A DNA stretch of 64,000 bases from Solea solea (GCF_958295425.1 NC_081142.1:638501-702500); one strand, 5' to 3'. Positions 35,365 through 46,914 are shown, counted from the first letter of the stretch. Translations and numbers: made by a program. The notes: generated by a model not told the origin, from the letters alone.

Positions 35365-35425
35365 AGGACGATTTTGACCCTAATTGAACAGCTTTGGAGT
35401 CATTGTGATGTTAAATGACTTGCTG
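35365..35425 (+). repeat. short repeat pair S, copy 1
   Basis: CAGCTTTGGAGTCATTGTGA followed by TGTTAAATGACTTG recurs at 39200-39245 as CAGCTTTGGGGTCATTGCGA followed by TGGTTAAATGTCTTG. Confidence 0.55.
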
Positions 35426-36189
35426 TGGTGATTCTTTTTTTCTGTTTTCTGGATCATTGATCTGAATGGTTGTACCACATACGTCTGTAAGTCACACCTC
35501 TTTCCAGACTGCATCTCACTTTGTCCCCGACACATAAATAATGAAGTGTGGCCACATTCTTCCACAGAGATAAAGTACAGACGGCAACAGCAGTTGCAGC
35601 ACAGTCAGACTCTGTACTTTTCTGTTTCCTCCTCCGCACCACTTCTCTTTGTTTATGTGCAGGCGGCTTTGAGCACTAAGTTTATCTATAGTCTCAGTCT
35701 GTGGTGTGTGAACACTTCTCTACTTGTACACTAAGTGTTCTTCCACACAAATGCGAGGTGCCAGTGTAAGGATACACCACAGCAAAGTGTCTTCATTTAG
35801 AGCTGGCTCTCTCCATAAAAAGATAATGAAAATGTCACTGTGCGTTATGTCATTTGTAAACTGTGACAGATATCCTACAGTGGCAGCAGCAGCAGCAGTG
35901 CCGGAGCGCTGGCATTTACAGTATAGGCAGCGAGAGTGTTCCTCAGGACTGGGAGGGTTAGTTTAAAGGTCCAATCTATTAGCGCAGATAGGAATCCTAA
36001 TTTGGCAGCAGCTGACGTAAGCAGTGGGTGTTTTATCGTAGCAGAGACGTCAGTGCAGAAGAAGGACTGAGTTGTTACCCTTAAGGCAATGACAATCGCT
36101 GTGTTCCTGTAAGTAACCATACATCTACTTTAAAAACATGGGACATTCTCATCCTCAACAGGTGCCATCTTGGCTACACTGCAGCACTT

Positions 36190-36360
36190 ACAGTCAGTGT
36201 TCACCTTTATATTCAGCCATTGAGTCATTTTTACATATACAGTATAGTTACTGAGTATTTTTATATCCATTTTTTGATTGTCTTAACATACAGTCTCTAA
36301 TCATCTTTACATACAGTTATTGAAATCTTACAGTTATTGACTGTCTGAACTAACAGTAAA
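36190..36360. repeat. degenerate TTACATACAGT minisatellite, second locus
   Basis: TCTTTACATACAGTTATTGA, ATACAGTCTCTAATCATCTT and TTACATATACAGTATAGTTA are the same unit family as 26960-27660. They lie 9 kb away in the same orientation. Confidence 0.6.
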
Positions 36361-37527
36361 AAATGGTAAGAGGCAGAGTTTGTATTTCTGTGGTTCTTTT
36401 AACCGCGATGAAATAAAGTGCAGCTCAGAGAAAAGAGTCTCAGTATTTCTTTGACTTGTCTCCATCAGATCCGTCACACTGGGAACTGCGTGTGAAGCCC
36501 ATATGTTGACACTCACACTTCTAAATAGTGGGAGTGTCATCTAATATCATTGGGCGCTGATGGCTGCACTTCAAATGGACAATGACATCAGCTGAGCGAC
36601 TCAAAGTGTCTGAATTTACAGTTTCCTAGCAACCTCAATTGGAAACAGCAGTGTTTCACACTTTTCAAAACATTTGATTTTCAAACATTTTCAGGCCCAA
36701 AGGCCCGCCCTCTTTGGCTGACTCCTGCTGTATGAAAACGTGAAAACTTTTCTTCAGCCACAGAGATTGTGGGTTTGTACTGTAATCTCTGGAAACCTGA
36801 AATTAGGCAGGTCTGAAGTACCACAAATGATTCTGACCTGGAACGGTGTCATCACAGCACGACAGCTTTTAGAGGGTTTTTTCCAGCTGGGATTCTTCTA
36901 TTATTCCTCGTCTACTTTCAACTTTGTCGATTAGTGGTGCTCTAAAGTGCCTCAAGGTTCAAGTGTTGTGCTTTCAGAAATGATCCAATCTTCCAGTAAC
37001 CTATGGCAACTAAAAAGGCATTTTTGCCAAGAGAACTTTAGTTTCGGAAATACTACCAATCAGTGCCGCTTGTTGAGTCAAAGTTATGACCAATTTTATA
37101 TCATATATTTAAAAAACCAAAAACAAAAACGGGAGTAGCAATAATCATGCAGAAGTCAGTTTATATAGTTGGTAAATAAAGTGATATAAAGCCTCTGTAT
37201 ATACGTTTTAACATAGTAATGGAAACAAAAGCAGCCTTAATGCTCTGCGTTCTAAGGGTTAAATCACATTGATTTGTCATTCTGATGCTCGGTTTGAACC
37301 TCAGCAGGTCATGTTTACCATGTCTACATGCATTTAATTTGCTGATTAGATATTTACATTAACAAACAGTTGAATAGGTGTACATAATAAAGTCGAAAGA
37401 GAGCATATATTTAGATAGAGTGGCTTCTGTGAGGATTGTGTCATGTTGCATGTTTGATGTCAGGGGTCTTCTCCCCTCATCATGTCTCGTCTTTTCGCTT
37501 AATGAAAAAAACTCATGGTGGTCCTAC

Positions 37528-37617
37528 CTTAGTGATGGTTTCATGGAATTTGAAAAGCGGGTCCAGCGTTTCAGGCGACTCCACAGAAAACTGGGCCTCT
37601 GACAGGAAACCTGTGGT
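37528..37617 (-). CDS. naaladl2: naaladl2 internal exon B (end of peptidase-like domain)
   Basis: This 90-bp minus-strand exon encodes exactly 30 codons: TTGFLSEAQFSVESPETLDP then LFKFHETITK. The acceptor is unusually strong, a run of C/T (CCCCCCACCCCCTCCTCTGC) ending CACCTCAG. The donor is CTAAG followed by GTAGGA. Family knowledge: the segment corresponds to the human NAALADL2 region with FLSEARFS and LHETITK, and to the region of glutamate carboxypeptidase II just after its last zinc-ligand histidine, where DPMFKYHL aligns with DPLFKFHE here. The tyrosine/histidine motif of active carboxypeptidases (YHTxYDT-like) has no counterpart in this exon, as expected for a family member thought to be non-catalytic. 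It joins exon A at 7116 in frame. The preceding exon (about HLGVPIVQFAYED in human, from memory) was not found in the window. Confidence 0.9.
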
Positions 37618-38094
37618 CTGAGGTGAAGCAGAGGAGGGGGTGGGGGGCAGTGACATCAGTTTTAATCAAGTCTCATTTCATTATTGTGATTCCACACTGA
37701 TAACAAACACCAAGCACATTTCTAAATTGTAATTTGTTCTTTTTTCTGTGATAAGAGAGGAGCAGACTGGAGTGACCTATTAAACAACTCTAAAGACTCA
37801 AGACTCCACAGCTGGTAGGACGTTTTGTTCTGCACATGTGCACACACACAGTACTCAGTCCTGAAAACTGACACAAAGTCTTGGAACCACAAGTGTCCGT
37901 ATCTTAAAAACAACCTCACTGCCACCTCGGCACACTTTCAGTGTCCCAAAAACAAAGCAATGCATTGTGACTGCAAAGTTTCTGAGCTGCCTTCGGAGAG
38001 CGTTTTGTCTCCTTTCAGGAAGTCAGGTTAAGTAGCACAAAGTGGCTTGAAGAGACGTGGGGTTAGCTGTTGTTAACATGTTTAAACAGAACAA

Positions 38095-38350
38095 CAGAAC
38101 ACCTTCTACCCTGGAGCTGTCAGACTCCTGAACTCTCTGTAGCCCCCATAGCCTTGCTGCCCCCACCCCCATGGACTCTTTGGAATCTTTTTGGAATCTT
38201 TTTTTAATTTATATTTTGTTAAGTTAAACTGTTGGTTCTCTTTTCTTCTTTCTGTCTTTTATTGCTGGGCTGACCGGGTTCTGGAGAGACCTCATGTCTT
38301 AATGTGTGTTGGTATGACAATAAAGAAATATTGAATGTTGAATCTTGAAA
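38095..38350 (+). mobile_element. LINE 3' end, 5'-truncated
   Basis: TTCTACCCTGGAGCTGTCAG then ACTCCTGAACTC translates as FYPGAVRLLNS, the conserved last residues of L2/Rex-like fish LINE ORF2 (usually FFPRAIRLLN). It is followed by a T-rich 3' UTR and the tail ATGACAATAAAGAAATATTG with TTGAATGTTGAATCTTGAA. The TTGAATCT tail repeat marks the 3' terminus. Confidence 0.8.
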
Positions 38351-39182
38351 ATTAGGGTCCATAGATGTAAAAACCTAGTGAAAGTAAGCTAGACTTGAAC
38401 AAAATGGGATATACCCCAAACTTTTATCAAAGCTCCGCCCCAAGGCATTGGAACTGTGAATTTTGGCTGCACTTTCTCTGCCATGTTTCCATGACTCGCT
38501 TCTAACTTCTAGTTATGGTCTCTCTTCAGCAGTGTAAGCCTCTCCATCTTGTTTCGATCTAATCTGAAGCCAGAACTCCACATTAAGGCTCTCATATGGT
38601 TAGATTAGTTGTCAGTGAACAAACCGTAATTATGAAGTGATATAGACGAAGGAGCTAAATGCTTATGGCAGTAAACAAAAGCAACAGAAAAGATGTTAGC
38701 CAAAAGTTAGCCACAAGAAGATACTGCTACCAGCAGCTTAACAAATCATTGGCTATGCCAATCCTGGACTTATATTTCATGGTTTTATACGGAAATAATT
38801 TGATTCATCAGCCTGGAAAAATGTGGGGAAAAACTGAAACAATAGGACCATATGGAGAATTTAATTTTGATTTGATAATTTATATATTTACAGATGCGTT
38901 GAAGCTGCAAGGAGAAAGTTTTATGGAGCCCTTTTTGTTTCTGCCTCTGAATAAATTTGAAGTTTATTGAGGGTAACATCTGCTTGAAAAATATGCCCCT
39001 GTTGTGGATGTCATGCTGAATATTCAGTGTCTCAGAATAAGAAGCTTCACCCCCTTTTACGTTGAGAGAAGAATTGAAACTAAACACATGGTTGTGTCTG
39101 TTGTGCTTCACAAAGCCACAGTCTGTGGTCAAACTGCATTGTCTCCATAGCTGAATATTCTGCATTTATTTGTGAACGATAG

Positions 39183-39245
39183 AGGATTTTTATCGCAATG
39201 TAACAGCTTTGGGGTCATTGCGATGGTTAAATGTCTTGTTGGTTA
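39183..39245 (+). repeat. short repeat pair S, copy 2
   Basis: See 35365-35425. The shared core is about 40 bp, in the same orientation. Confidence 0.55.
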
Positions 39246-40760
39246 AATGGGGGTTTGGTCCACTCCTATACTGTCAACAGAAAGATCAGGGCTGCCAACC
39301 CCGATTCCTCAGAATCAGGTGGTCTGGTGAAACTCTCAGGGCACACACCCTCTACCCACGGCAGAGCTGGTGAAAAAGAAGCAGAGAAAACCCTTTTTGC
39401 TGGAAGTGAGGGCCGACACATGACAAACATGAAAGGGATGGTTGAGCGTCAGCCGTGAGTCTCATGAGACTTCTTCACAAGGATCAAGTTCTTCCACTCC
39501 TACACACCTGTTTAAGAATGTTTGCGAGAAATATTGAACTCTGTCATGATTGGTCAATATACTAACCCAACTTGTGAGAATATATTAATATATAATGTAT
39601 AATAATATAATATGTAATAACTGATTTAATAGTCCACAATAAAACAATGAAATGCAAACAACCTTCATTTTTATAACCACCATGATTTAAGAGGCACCAT
39701 GCCACTGATGTATTGTCAAAAGCTATTATATATCAACCATGATGCTTGATTATTAATTCTTCAGGGAGTTAAAAAACAAAGCATGAGGGAAGAAACAATG
39801 GGAACAAAGAGTTGTTTTAGTCTGTACTTAAGAAAAGATCAATTCTCCACGCCCCTTTTGCTCAGGGCTCCTGTCCCTGTCCCTAAAATATTATTACTAC
39901 TGTATAAACTCTGGACTCTTCATTAGTCTAAAGGACATGCCATGATGGAAAATGATGATGTTCAAAACAACTACCTGTGTTAAGTGGGGTGAAGGAAATC
40001 AAGAGGGCTATCTTTGTGAAAATTATGACTCAAATAGAAGTTTTGCCCATGTTATTAATTCAAATTTAATTTAAGAAAATCAACCTGCAACCCTCCCGAG
40101 TTGCTGTCGCGCAAACCCAATGGAGTTTCGGCAAGTTTCAGAACACCTTCATTCTTGCAAGTTATTTTTCTCATCAACAGCTGAAAACACACTGGGCGTA
40201 TTCTCTACAATCTTTGTAAACAGCATCAGCAAATAAATATTCAGAATATGTAGGCAAGGAAAACAGTTTTTAGGCCCGGGAGCATTCTGGTTTTCTGTTT
40301 CTGGTTTAACCAATCAACTTAGAGCAGGCTGACTGAAATAAACAGTCCATGTGGAGAGCAAAAGAGGCGGAACAGATTGACCAAGTGCATAAACTATAGG
40401 CTTTTTAAAATGTATTTGCATCCATATGCAAATAGCTGTTAATAAAAATGAGTCAAAAACCTGTTAGCTGTGGGAAAAGTCCATGTGCAGATGTTGGTTC
40501 TCAATTAAACTCCATTTACCCATTTAATTTTGCTTATAAACCTCATACAAGGAATGGCGATGTCTTGTCTGGGTATCTGCCGTCTGTGACGGAAGCCTCA
40601 AAATATTAAACTGTTGCTCCCAGAGGGTAGTTTTTCACCACACAATGTAGCCCATGGGGTTTCCAGATTCTTTCCTCAAAATGAACCATTACAACTTACT
40701 CAGATGGTTTGTTCTAAAGCTTTTTAGAAGTTCTCACTAATGTCCAATTTATTCCACAAA

Positions 40761-40774
40761 TGCATGCATGCATG

Positions 40775-40812
<38 letters not shown>
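40761..40812. repeat. (ATGC)n-(CA)n compound microsatellite
   Basis: Four ATGC units, a short TATA, then about 16 CA units. Confidence 0.95.
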
Positions 40813-40815
<3 letters not shown>

Positions 40816-41499
40816 TGTGTGGTGGTACTGTGTCATTAACAACAACATGTGGTGCTAAGCATCAGGCGAAATGAAGAACTGTGTTAAATACTTAAATAAT
40901 GTGGGATGAAAGGTGCAAGAACAAAGCAAATGATGGCAAGGATCAAAGACACGTGAGCACCACTCACTTTGTACTTCCATCCCTTTGTACCTGCTAATGT
41001 GCCCATTGCTTCTCTCACAGCACAAACCCGCTCTGTACCTTGATCTAAGCACTCCTTCTTCTTCCTCTTTCCTAATTGTAATTATCCTAATTTGACAAGG
41101 AAAATACTATCATGTTTTGATCTGATACATTTTTAATAAGAATGAAAACGGTATTTTTGTAACTAAAAAAAGAAAATCTCTTTCTTTGTAGCATGGCAAT
41201 TATTGCATTGGTTTTGACAGCAAAAGCATGACCAGAGGAAATGAAAAGGTTTATACTTATGAGCAGGTGAGACATAAATCAGAGGGCGCATGTTCCAGCC
41301 TGTGAACTTTATCACAGTGGCGTTACCCTTAAATCCTTAATCAGTTCAGAATTGTGGATTGAATTTTTGTTCTGTGGGTAATGACCAAACGAGTAAGATC
41401 AAGGATGCAGGAGGTCAAAATGAATTTCCTTTGTAAGGTGTACAGGCTCAGCCTTGGACATAGTTGATAAAGAGTTCACACAACCAAAGATAATTCTCT

Positions 41500-41760
41500 G
41501 TTTAGTTGTTCCTGTTTTGGGTATCTCATCAGGACTTTTTCCAGCCATGTCTTGCTGGAACGAGACCTCAGGACCTCAGGACCCCAGGTCTCACTGCAGG
41601 GGTTACATAAGCCATCCTTGGATCCCCCAGGAAGAGCTAGAAAGGTTTGTTGGGTAAAAAGATGTCTAGAACACCCTGCTTGGTCTGTTACTACCACACC
41701 GTGACCTCGAAAAGTGAAAAGAGATGGTCGGGTGAATGGATTTTAGTTCATATATAATTC
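41500..41760 (+). mobile_element. LINE 3' end (second teleost family)
   Basis: GGATCCCCCAGGAAGAGCTA then GAAAGGTTTGTTGG translates as WIPQEELERFVG. It matches the extreme C-terminus of a very common fish LINE, whose usual form is GIPPEELDEVAG followed by LLPPRPD. Here the latter is LLLPHRDLEK, with stops. Upstream, PQDLRTPGLT-type residues are decayed. It ends at AGAGATGGTCGGGTGAATGG, corresponding to the family's GATGGATGGATGG tail. Confidence 0.7.
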
Positions 41761-41779
41761 ACTTGCTAAAAGTTTGACG

Positions 41780-41955
41780 TCCCAGTCCGGGCCTTTCCGT
41801 GTGAAGTTTGCATATTCTCCCTGTGTGTGTTATTTGGACACTCTAAATTGCTCGTAGGTGTGAGTGAATGGTTCATCTCTATTTGTTTGCACTGTCAGTG
41901 GGGATTGGCCCCAGCAGCCCTGTGACCCTCATGTGACAATGGATGTATGGTGGCC
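41780..41955 (+). mobile_element. tRNA-derived SINE, long-body family (copy 8)
   Basis: CTTTCCGTGTGAAGTTTGCA, ATTCTCCCTGTGTGTG, GACACTCTAAATTGCTCGTA, GGGATTGGCCCCAGCAGCCC and GACCCTCATGTGACAATGGA appear in the family order. It lies directly behind the LINE end. Confidence 0.8.
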
Positions 41956-42439
41956 CTGTGGTGCCCTGGGGTGCCATGTCCCTCATGTATCTTAACCTCC
42001 CACTCGACTCCTACTCCCAGCTCTCTCACATATAAGAGTTGTAGCTGATGGATGGATGAAATTGTACTAATTCAACAAAGAGCAAAACACAGTCCACCCA
42101 AAGCTTATAATGTACGACCACAGGGTAAAGATTCTTGTTGGAGAGTGGCTTATAACAAAACAGCACAACAATTTAACACAAGAAGCACTGTTTCATAAAT
42201 AACCTCCTACCTCTTGTTAACTTCTCTTCTCTCTAAGATGTCCTTTCTCTACTTATCAAGCACCATTTTTACAGTTTGTTTGTTTAAAAGGAGCCTGAAG
42301 AACACATTTACGATCAAGAAGTGCATTTGCTTTTACCAGTTTATTGCTGAGATTAGATTTAGAAGGGTGGAGAGTCTGTGAGAGTATGTCGGCTCAGAGA
42401 TGTCTGTGTGGCCATTATTTTGAGACTGTCCTCTAATGA

Positions 42440-42790
42440 AACGTACACATAGGTCGTATGCAGGAATTACGACCTATGTCTACGTTTTCAAAACCAGCGC
42501 CCCTAGCGGTTGTATACATGACAGCAACCTGGCACCTTGGAAGTGGTAACTCGTAGCTTCGCTGAGAGCACTGCGCCCAAGTGTGGTCGACAAGGGTTCA
42601 AGTCCCTAACTATACCACCTTTTAAATATTTGTTTTAATTTTTACAGCCTAACTCTGTCTTTTTTGGCCTAACCCTAATCTCAGTAACACCTGTGTGTAA
42701 TCGAGTTGAAAAATACTGCACCAGTGTAGTAAAAACATACTTTTAGGTCGTATTCAGGGGTTGGAAAAAACGACCCATAGTTACGTTTCA
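42440..42790 (+). mobile_element. hairpin-ended element with tRNA-like core
   Basis: The left end 42440-42486 is a hairpin: AACGTACACATAGGTCGTA pairs with 42468-42486 at 18 of 19 positions. The right end (42743-42788) repeats the same design, TAGGTCGTATTC...CGACCCATAGTTACGTTT. Between them, 42543-42618 can be drawn as a tRNA-like fold. GTGGTA at the start pairs with TACCAC at the end. GGGTTCAAGTCCC forms a T-arm containing a perfect B box. TAGCTTCGCTGAG sits in the A-box/D-arm position. The anticodon arm is poor, so it is not a functional tRNA gene. It is probably a SINE or composite non-autonomous element. Confidence 0.6.
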
Positions 42791-43786
42791 GCTGGAGGAC
42801 TTGTTGATTATTTCAGACCTCAGTTTTTTTGTTAAACTGTTCAGTGGATCAGAGCTCAGAAGCTATACAAAGAGGGCAGTCATCATCACAGCTGCCCTCA
42901 CCACACACTGTTGGCAGCGTATCAAACCCTTCATAGGCCGTTTACCCCTAAACTGTTTGGTGGATATTAAATTAACTCTCGGTCGCCGTCGTGTTCTTGT
43001 TTGGCCCGGCAAACGTTATGCCGATAAATGTCAGAAATTGAGCTCACTGAGGCTTGAACTTGTGAGGGCAACATCAGGAAAAATCACAAAGTGCAAGTTC
43101 AACATTGCACAGCAAGTCCATATTTTCCAGTGTGACACAACAGCTTTGATATTTCTGGTGTCTGTGAAAGCCACAGTGGCCAAAATACACCAACATTCAC
43201 AGCGCAGATCCAACTGGACTCTGACGTCAATGGTTGTAAATCACAAATATCCCAGAAAATATCACAGAAGATGATGATGTCAGGTCTTAAAGGTAATAGC
43301 GTGATCATTTGAAAAATAATCATATAATTACAGACAGATACAAAGGTATTGTCAGGGAACAAATTAAGATGCATACATTCAATAAAAAACTGTATATTAA
43401 AACTGGAGCACACATGGTTTTCACAGCTTTTCTGTTGCATGAAGTCGATAAAAATCCTACTACACAACTCTGCTTCTTTTTAATGGCACAAATGGAGGAT
43501 TGTTTTTTCAGAGCCTTACATTTATTTAGGCAAATTCAAGCCAAGTGTTGCTCAAAATCTGTGAAACCAAACAATAAGCTAGGTACAGAATCTTCATCAA
43601 TATTGTCCTATATAAATCAACAGATACTTTGCCAAATACTTCAAGTGTGTTCACAAGTCCAAAATAGATGGAAGACACAAGACACTACCTGAACATCATA
43701 ACATTCACTGTACCAGTGTTTGAAGTATACAGTATGTGAGGAAGAAGAGGATGATGAGAGTCTCGTATGAAAAGCTGACTTTGCTT

Positions 43787-43832
43787 AACACCATTATCGC
43801 CACTGTATTTTAACGGTGGGGATAATGGTGTT
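43787..43832. repeat. 17-bp inverted repeat (hairpin)
   Basis: AACACCATTATCGCCAC (43787-43803) pairs with GTGGGGATAATGGTGTT (43816-43832), with one mismatch in 17 and a 12-base loop. It is followed at 43862-43891 by AAAAGTTTGAGAACCACTAG, which looks like a hAT-type MITE end, so the hairpin may be transposon-derived. Confidence 0.85.
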
Positions 43833-43894
43833 ATTTTGAGAGCTCAATATTTTATCAGGTTGTACTTGGTATAAAAAGTTTGAGAACCACTAGT

Positions 43895-44064
43895 CTTCTG
43901 CGTTATCCTCCACATACACAGGGCGAAAAGCGGGGTACAACCTAGACAGGTCCACACAACTATTCACTCTAACGCTCACACCTATGGTCAATTTAATCTG
44001 CTTGTTTTTGAACTGTGGCATGAAGCTGGAGAAACCCACAACATGCAAACTCCACACAGCAAGA
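43895..44064 (-). mobile_element. tRNA-derived SINE, long-body family (copy 9)
   Basis: GCGTTATCCTCCACATACAC, GCGGGGTACAACCTAGACAG, CACACCTATGGTCAATTTAA and CATGCAAACTCCACACAGCA on the plus strand give the body in reverse. Confidence 0.8.
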
Positions 44065-44069
44065 CAGAA

Positions 44070-46826
44070 CTAAACAAAACTAAAAATCCTTGAGAATGTT
44101 CATGAAGTTAATGAGGTGGTCATGTGATATAAAAACCGTCATACAGTCACACTTTAATCTCTCTGCAAAAAAAGCAGAGAAAAATGGTGCAATGTCAGGC
44201 TTAGTTCCACCTCAGTTGGATTGTCATTGATTTTTCTCCTCCTCTTTTTCTTCCACAGTCTTTCCTCTGTCTATCTTTTTCTCTTCCTCTCTGTCCTTCC
44301 AGGTGTTGGGTGTAATTGGATTCCCTCACTGTAAAACTGTGGAGTTTGCTGCTGCAGGGTTGATGAAGAAGAAGAGGAGGATGAGGAGGATGGTGAAGTT
44401 TGACAGCCAGTCATGCTGTTAAATAAGATGAAGAAGTGAACATCTGAAATTGTCAGTCCCACCTGTGAACATTTGCAGTTAACCATCACTGCTGGCAAAT
44501 GTGCTGCAGTGCGACCAAATGACAACGCTGCTGTTAAACATATAACCACAAACGTTCAAGGAATAGCTAAAAATGCAAAGTGAAAAAAACCCTGCATGGT
44601 AACAACCTTTAAGCAAAGCCACAAAGGAATATTTGTTTTATTTTTTTTATTTTTCTCAAAATATTGTGACTAAAACAAGCCAGGGAGGTGAAGGCAGAGA
44701 AGCAGGGACAGTAGCCATAAGTTAGCAAGTGATGACCTGCAGAGCTTTGTGGTGGAGCTTGGTCAAAAAGCCAATGGTTTGGTTTATATATGCCCATTGC
44801 TAGCTTTTCTATTTTTCTCAAAACAAATTTCCTCTAAATGCATGAAACATTCGGGCACACAAATGATTGTCTTATATTACATATAACACATATATAACTT
44901 ATATTACATGGCAAAAGGTGCAAACATTTGTCAACAGATGTTGAACATCTCAAAATCATGAGCATTTTCACTTGTGAAAACAAACCCCATAACATTTTAG
45001 CCACAGGTTTTTTTCCCCCATAAGACAATTGCTTGGTGATCTGACAGACTGCAACACTTTGTCAGAAAAAATGCTTCATTGGCGAGAATGTAACAGCCTC
45101 AGGTAACAGTGAGGAAATGAGATATTATCCAGGAATGAGATTTTGATGGTTTTAGACATCGAAAACATGGTTTATAACACAGACATGTAATAACATCAGT
45201 GTTGAACAATAATTATGATGATGGATGGATTGCCTTTCCCCAGACCAATTCCAAGTCCTCCCAGGTCCAATTCCTTAAACTATAATCATACTATAGTTAC
45301 CATGTTCAGATATTGAATATATATTATTTTAAAAATATAGCCAACATGATGGTCAGTCATATTTGAAGTTTGCCCTTTTTTGATTTATAAAGCCAACAAT
45401 ACTGGACCATACCAGTACAAGTCCTGTTCATGGCAGGCAACACAACATGCACATTCCTGCAATTTTTCCTGCATCTATTGACCGACTCTTTACCATAAAC
45501 GATGGAAACTGAGCCGCACCCAATGGGACCTGTTGGGTTGGGCCGGGTTCAGACAAAAATCCCGAAATTGAAGTCATTTCTAAAAAATTCAAGTCAAGAG
45601 AAATGTAGCGTAAAATGAGCTGAATTCAAATAACTATTTTAAAATGTATTGCTGGTTGCCAGGTTACCTGGCGGGTTAGGGTTCGGTTTTGACAGGAAAA
45701 CACTCTGTAAAAAATACACTCTATAGTGAGTCACCAAAAAAAATCCTCTGACCTGCAATTTACTGCTACATGTTGAATTTCTTTTTTATTGTTTCAAATA
45801 TGCAAAATCTAATTTAATTATTGAGCTGAGTGCAGTATATTGATTCACTCAGTCTTTCACTCTCTTTCATGCGGTAACACATTAACATAAGATGCTGCTG
45901 TCAGCTTTAAGACTGACTAAAGACAACAACACATTTGGTCTTTGCAAACAGCGATGAGGGAGCAGTTTATTTGCATATAGAGTGGGGAAGTGAGATTCGA
46001 TCACAAGTGGTCACATGGGACACATTAATTCTACTTCCAGGTGTGAAGTGACGTACTTGGAGCTGTGTGCTTCTAATCAGATCATCCAAGATGCATGTTA
46101 ATGTTGTGTTCTTTGGATCCAAAAACTTTTCGTATCACTCACAGGTTTCAAACCTTGTTTGGAAAGATACCGAGGACTGGTGATATAATATATAGATTCA
46201 CTTGGCATCATTAGAAAAAACAGTGCAACAGATTCTAAAACAGCTTTCAAACATTTTGTAACAAATAATCAAAGAAGTTCAGTTGTCCCCATTTCTTCAA
46301 ATAAACAAGACAGCGAAATTGCAACAGTCAAGGCTTCAAAATGTCACTTCACAAACCAGTGGGTGACAACATGGGGGGGTTGACATTTGGTCAGGTTGAG
46401 TTTTTCTAAGTTTCAGGAAACACAGCCCTGATGGTTATTCAACGGCAACTGCCAACGATACAGCCTCAGTTGGCATGTGTCGGAGAAAAAGTTGCACCCA
46501 ATGAGCAACCAGCAGGTATGTTCTGCACCTGTTTGATTGGAGTTGTATAAATGTCTAAATGAGGAAGGTATAAAAGAAAATGGGGCGTGTGTCCTGGGCT
46601 TAAGGTGCTGCACAGGTCTTGATGTGTGTAGAATGTGTATGATTGACACCACGAGGAATAAAACCACCTAAGTCCAGGCTTGGTTAGGCACTATGTTCTT
46701 TCCTAGTTTTGTAAGGACAATAAACCTTTTCACGTACACGTCCATTGCACTGTATTCTAGTTCCTGATGCACTCCATCTCTGTGACAAGTATTTGATTAT
46801 ACCCCGGGGCAACATGAGCAAGAGAT

Positions 46827-46830
<4 letters not shown>
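44070..46830. other. intronic sequence without recognised gene
   Basis: Contains an AGAAGAAGAGGAGGATGAGG purine patch at 44368 and unique AT-rich sequence. AAGGACAATAAACCTTTTCA at about 46712 might be a LINE tail, unsupported. Confidence 0.5.

Positions 46831-46912
<82 letters not shown>
46831..46912. repeat. (AG)41 microsatellite
   Basis: An uninterrupted run of 82 bp. It reads as (CU)41 in the naaladl2 transcript, about 9.2 kb upstream of the exon B acceptor. Confidence 0.98.

Positions 46913-46914
<2 letters not shown>

Larger units (their letters stand above)
7210..37527 (-). other. naaladl2: naaladl2 intron between exons B and A, 30.3 kb
   Basis: It is bounded on the minus strand by the donor AAG/GTAGGA after exon B and the acceptor TTCTTCAG before exon A. 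The two exons join between complete codons, so this is a phase 0 intron. It contains the repeats and mobile elements listed individually and no other supported exon on either strand. Long open frames inside it are low-complexity or antisense to transposon debris. Confidence 0.85.

Noticed and set aside
42543..42618. tRNA gene candidate
   Set aside because: T-arm and acceptor ends pair, but the anticodon arm does not form, and the sequence sits inside a hairpin-ended repeat.
42801..43274. 157-residue open frame, plus strand
   Set aside because: No motif, no family resemblance, no supporting context. The antisense frame is equally featureless.
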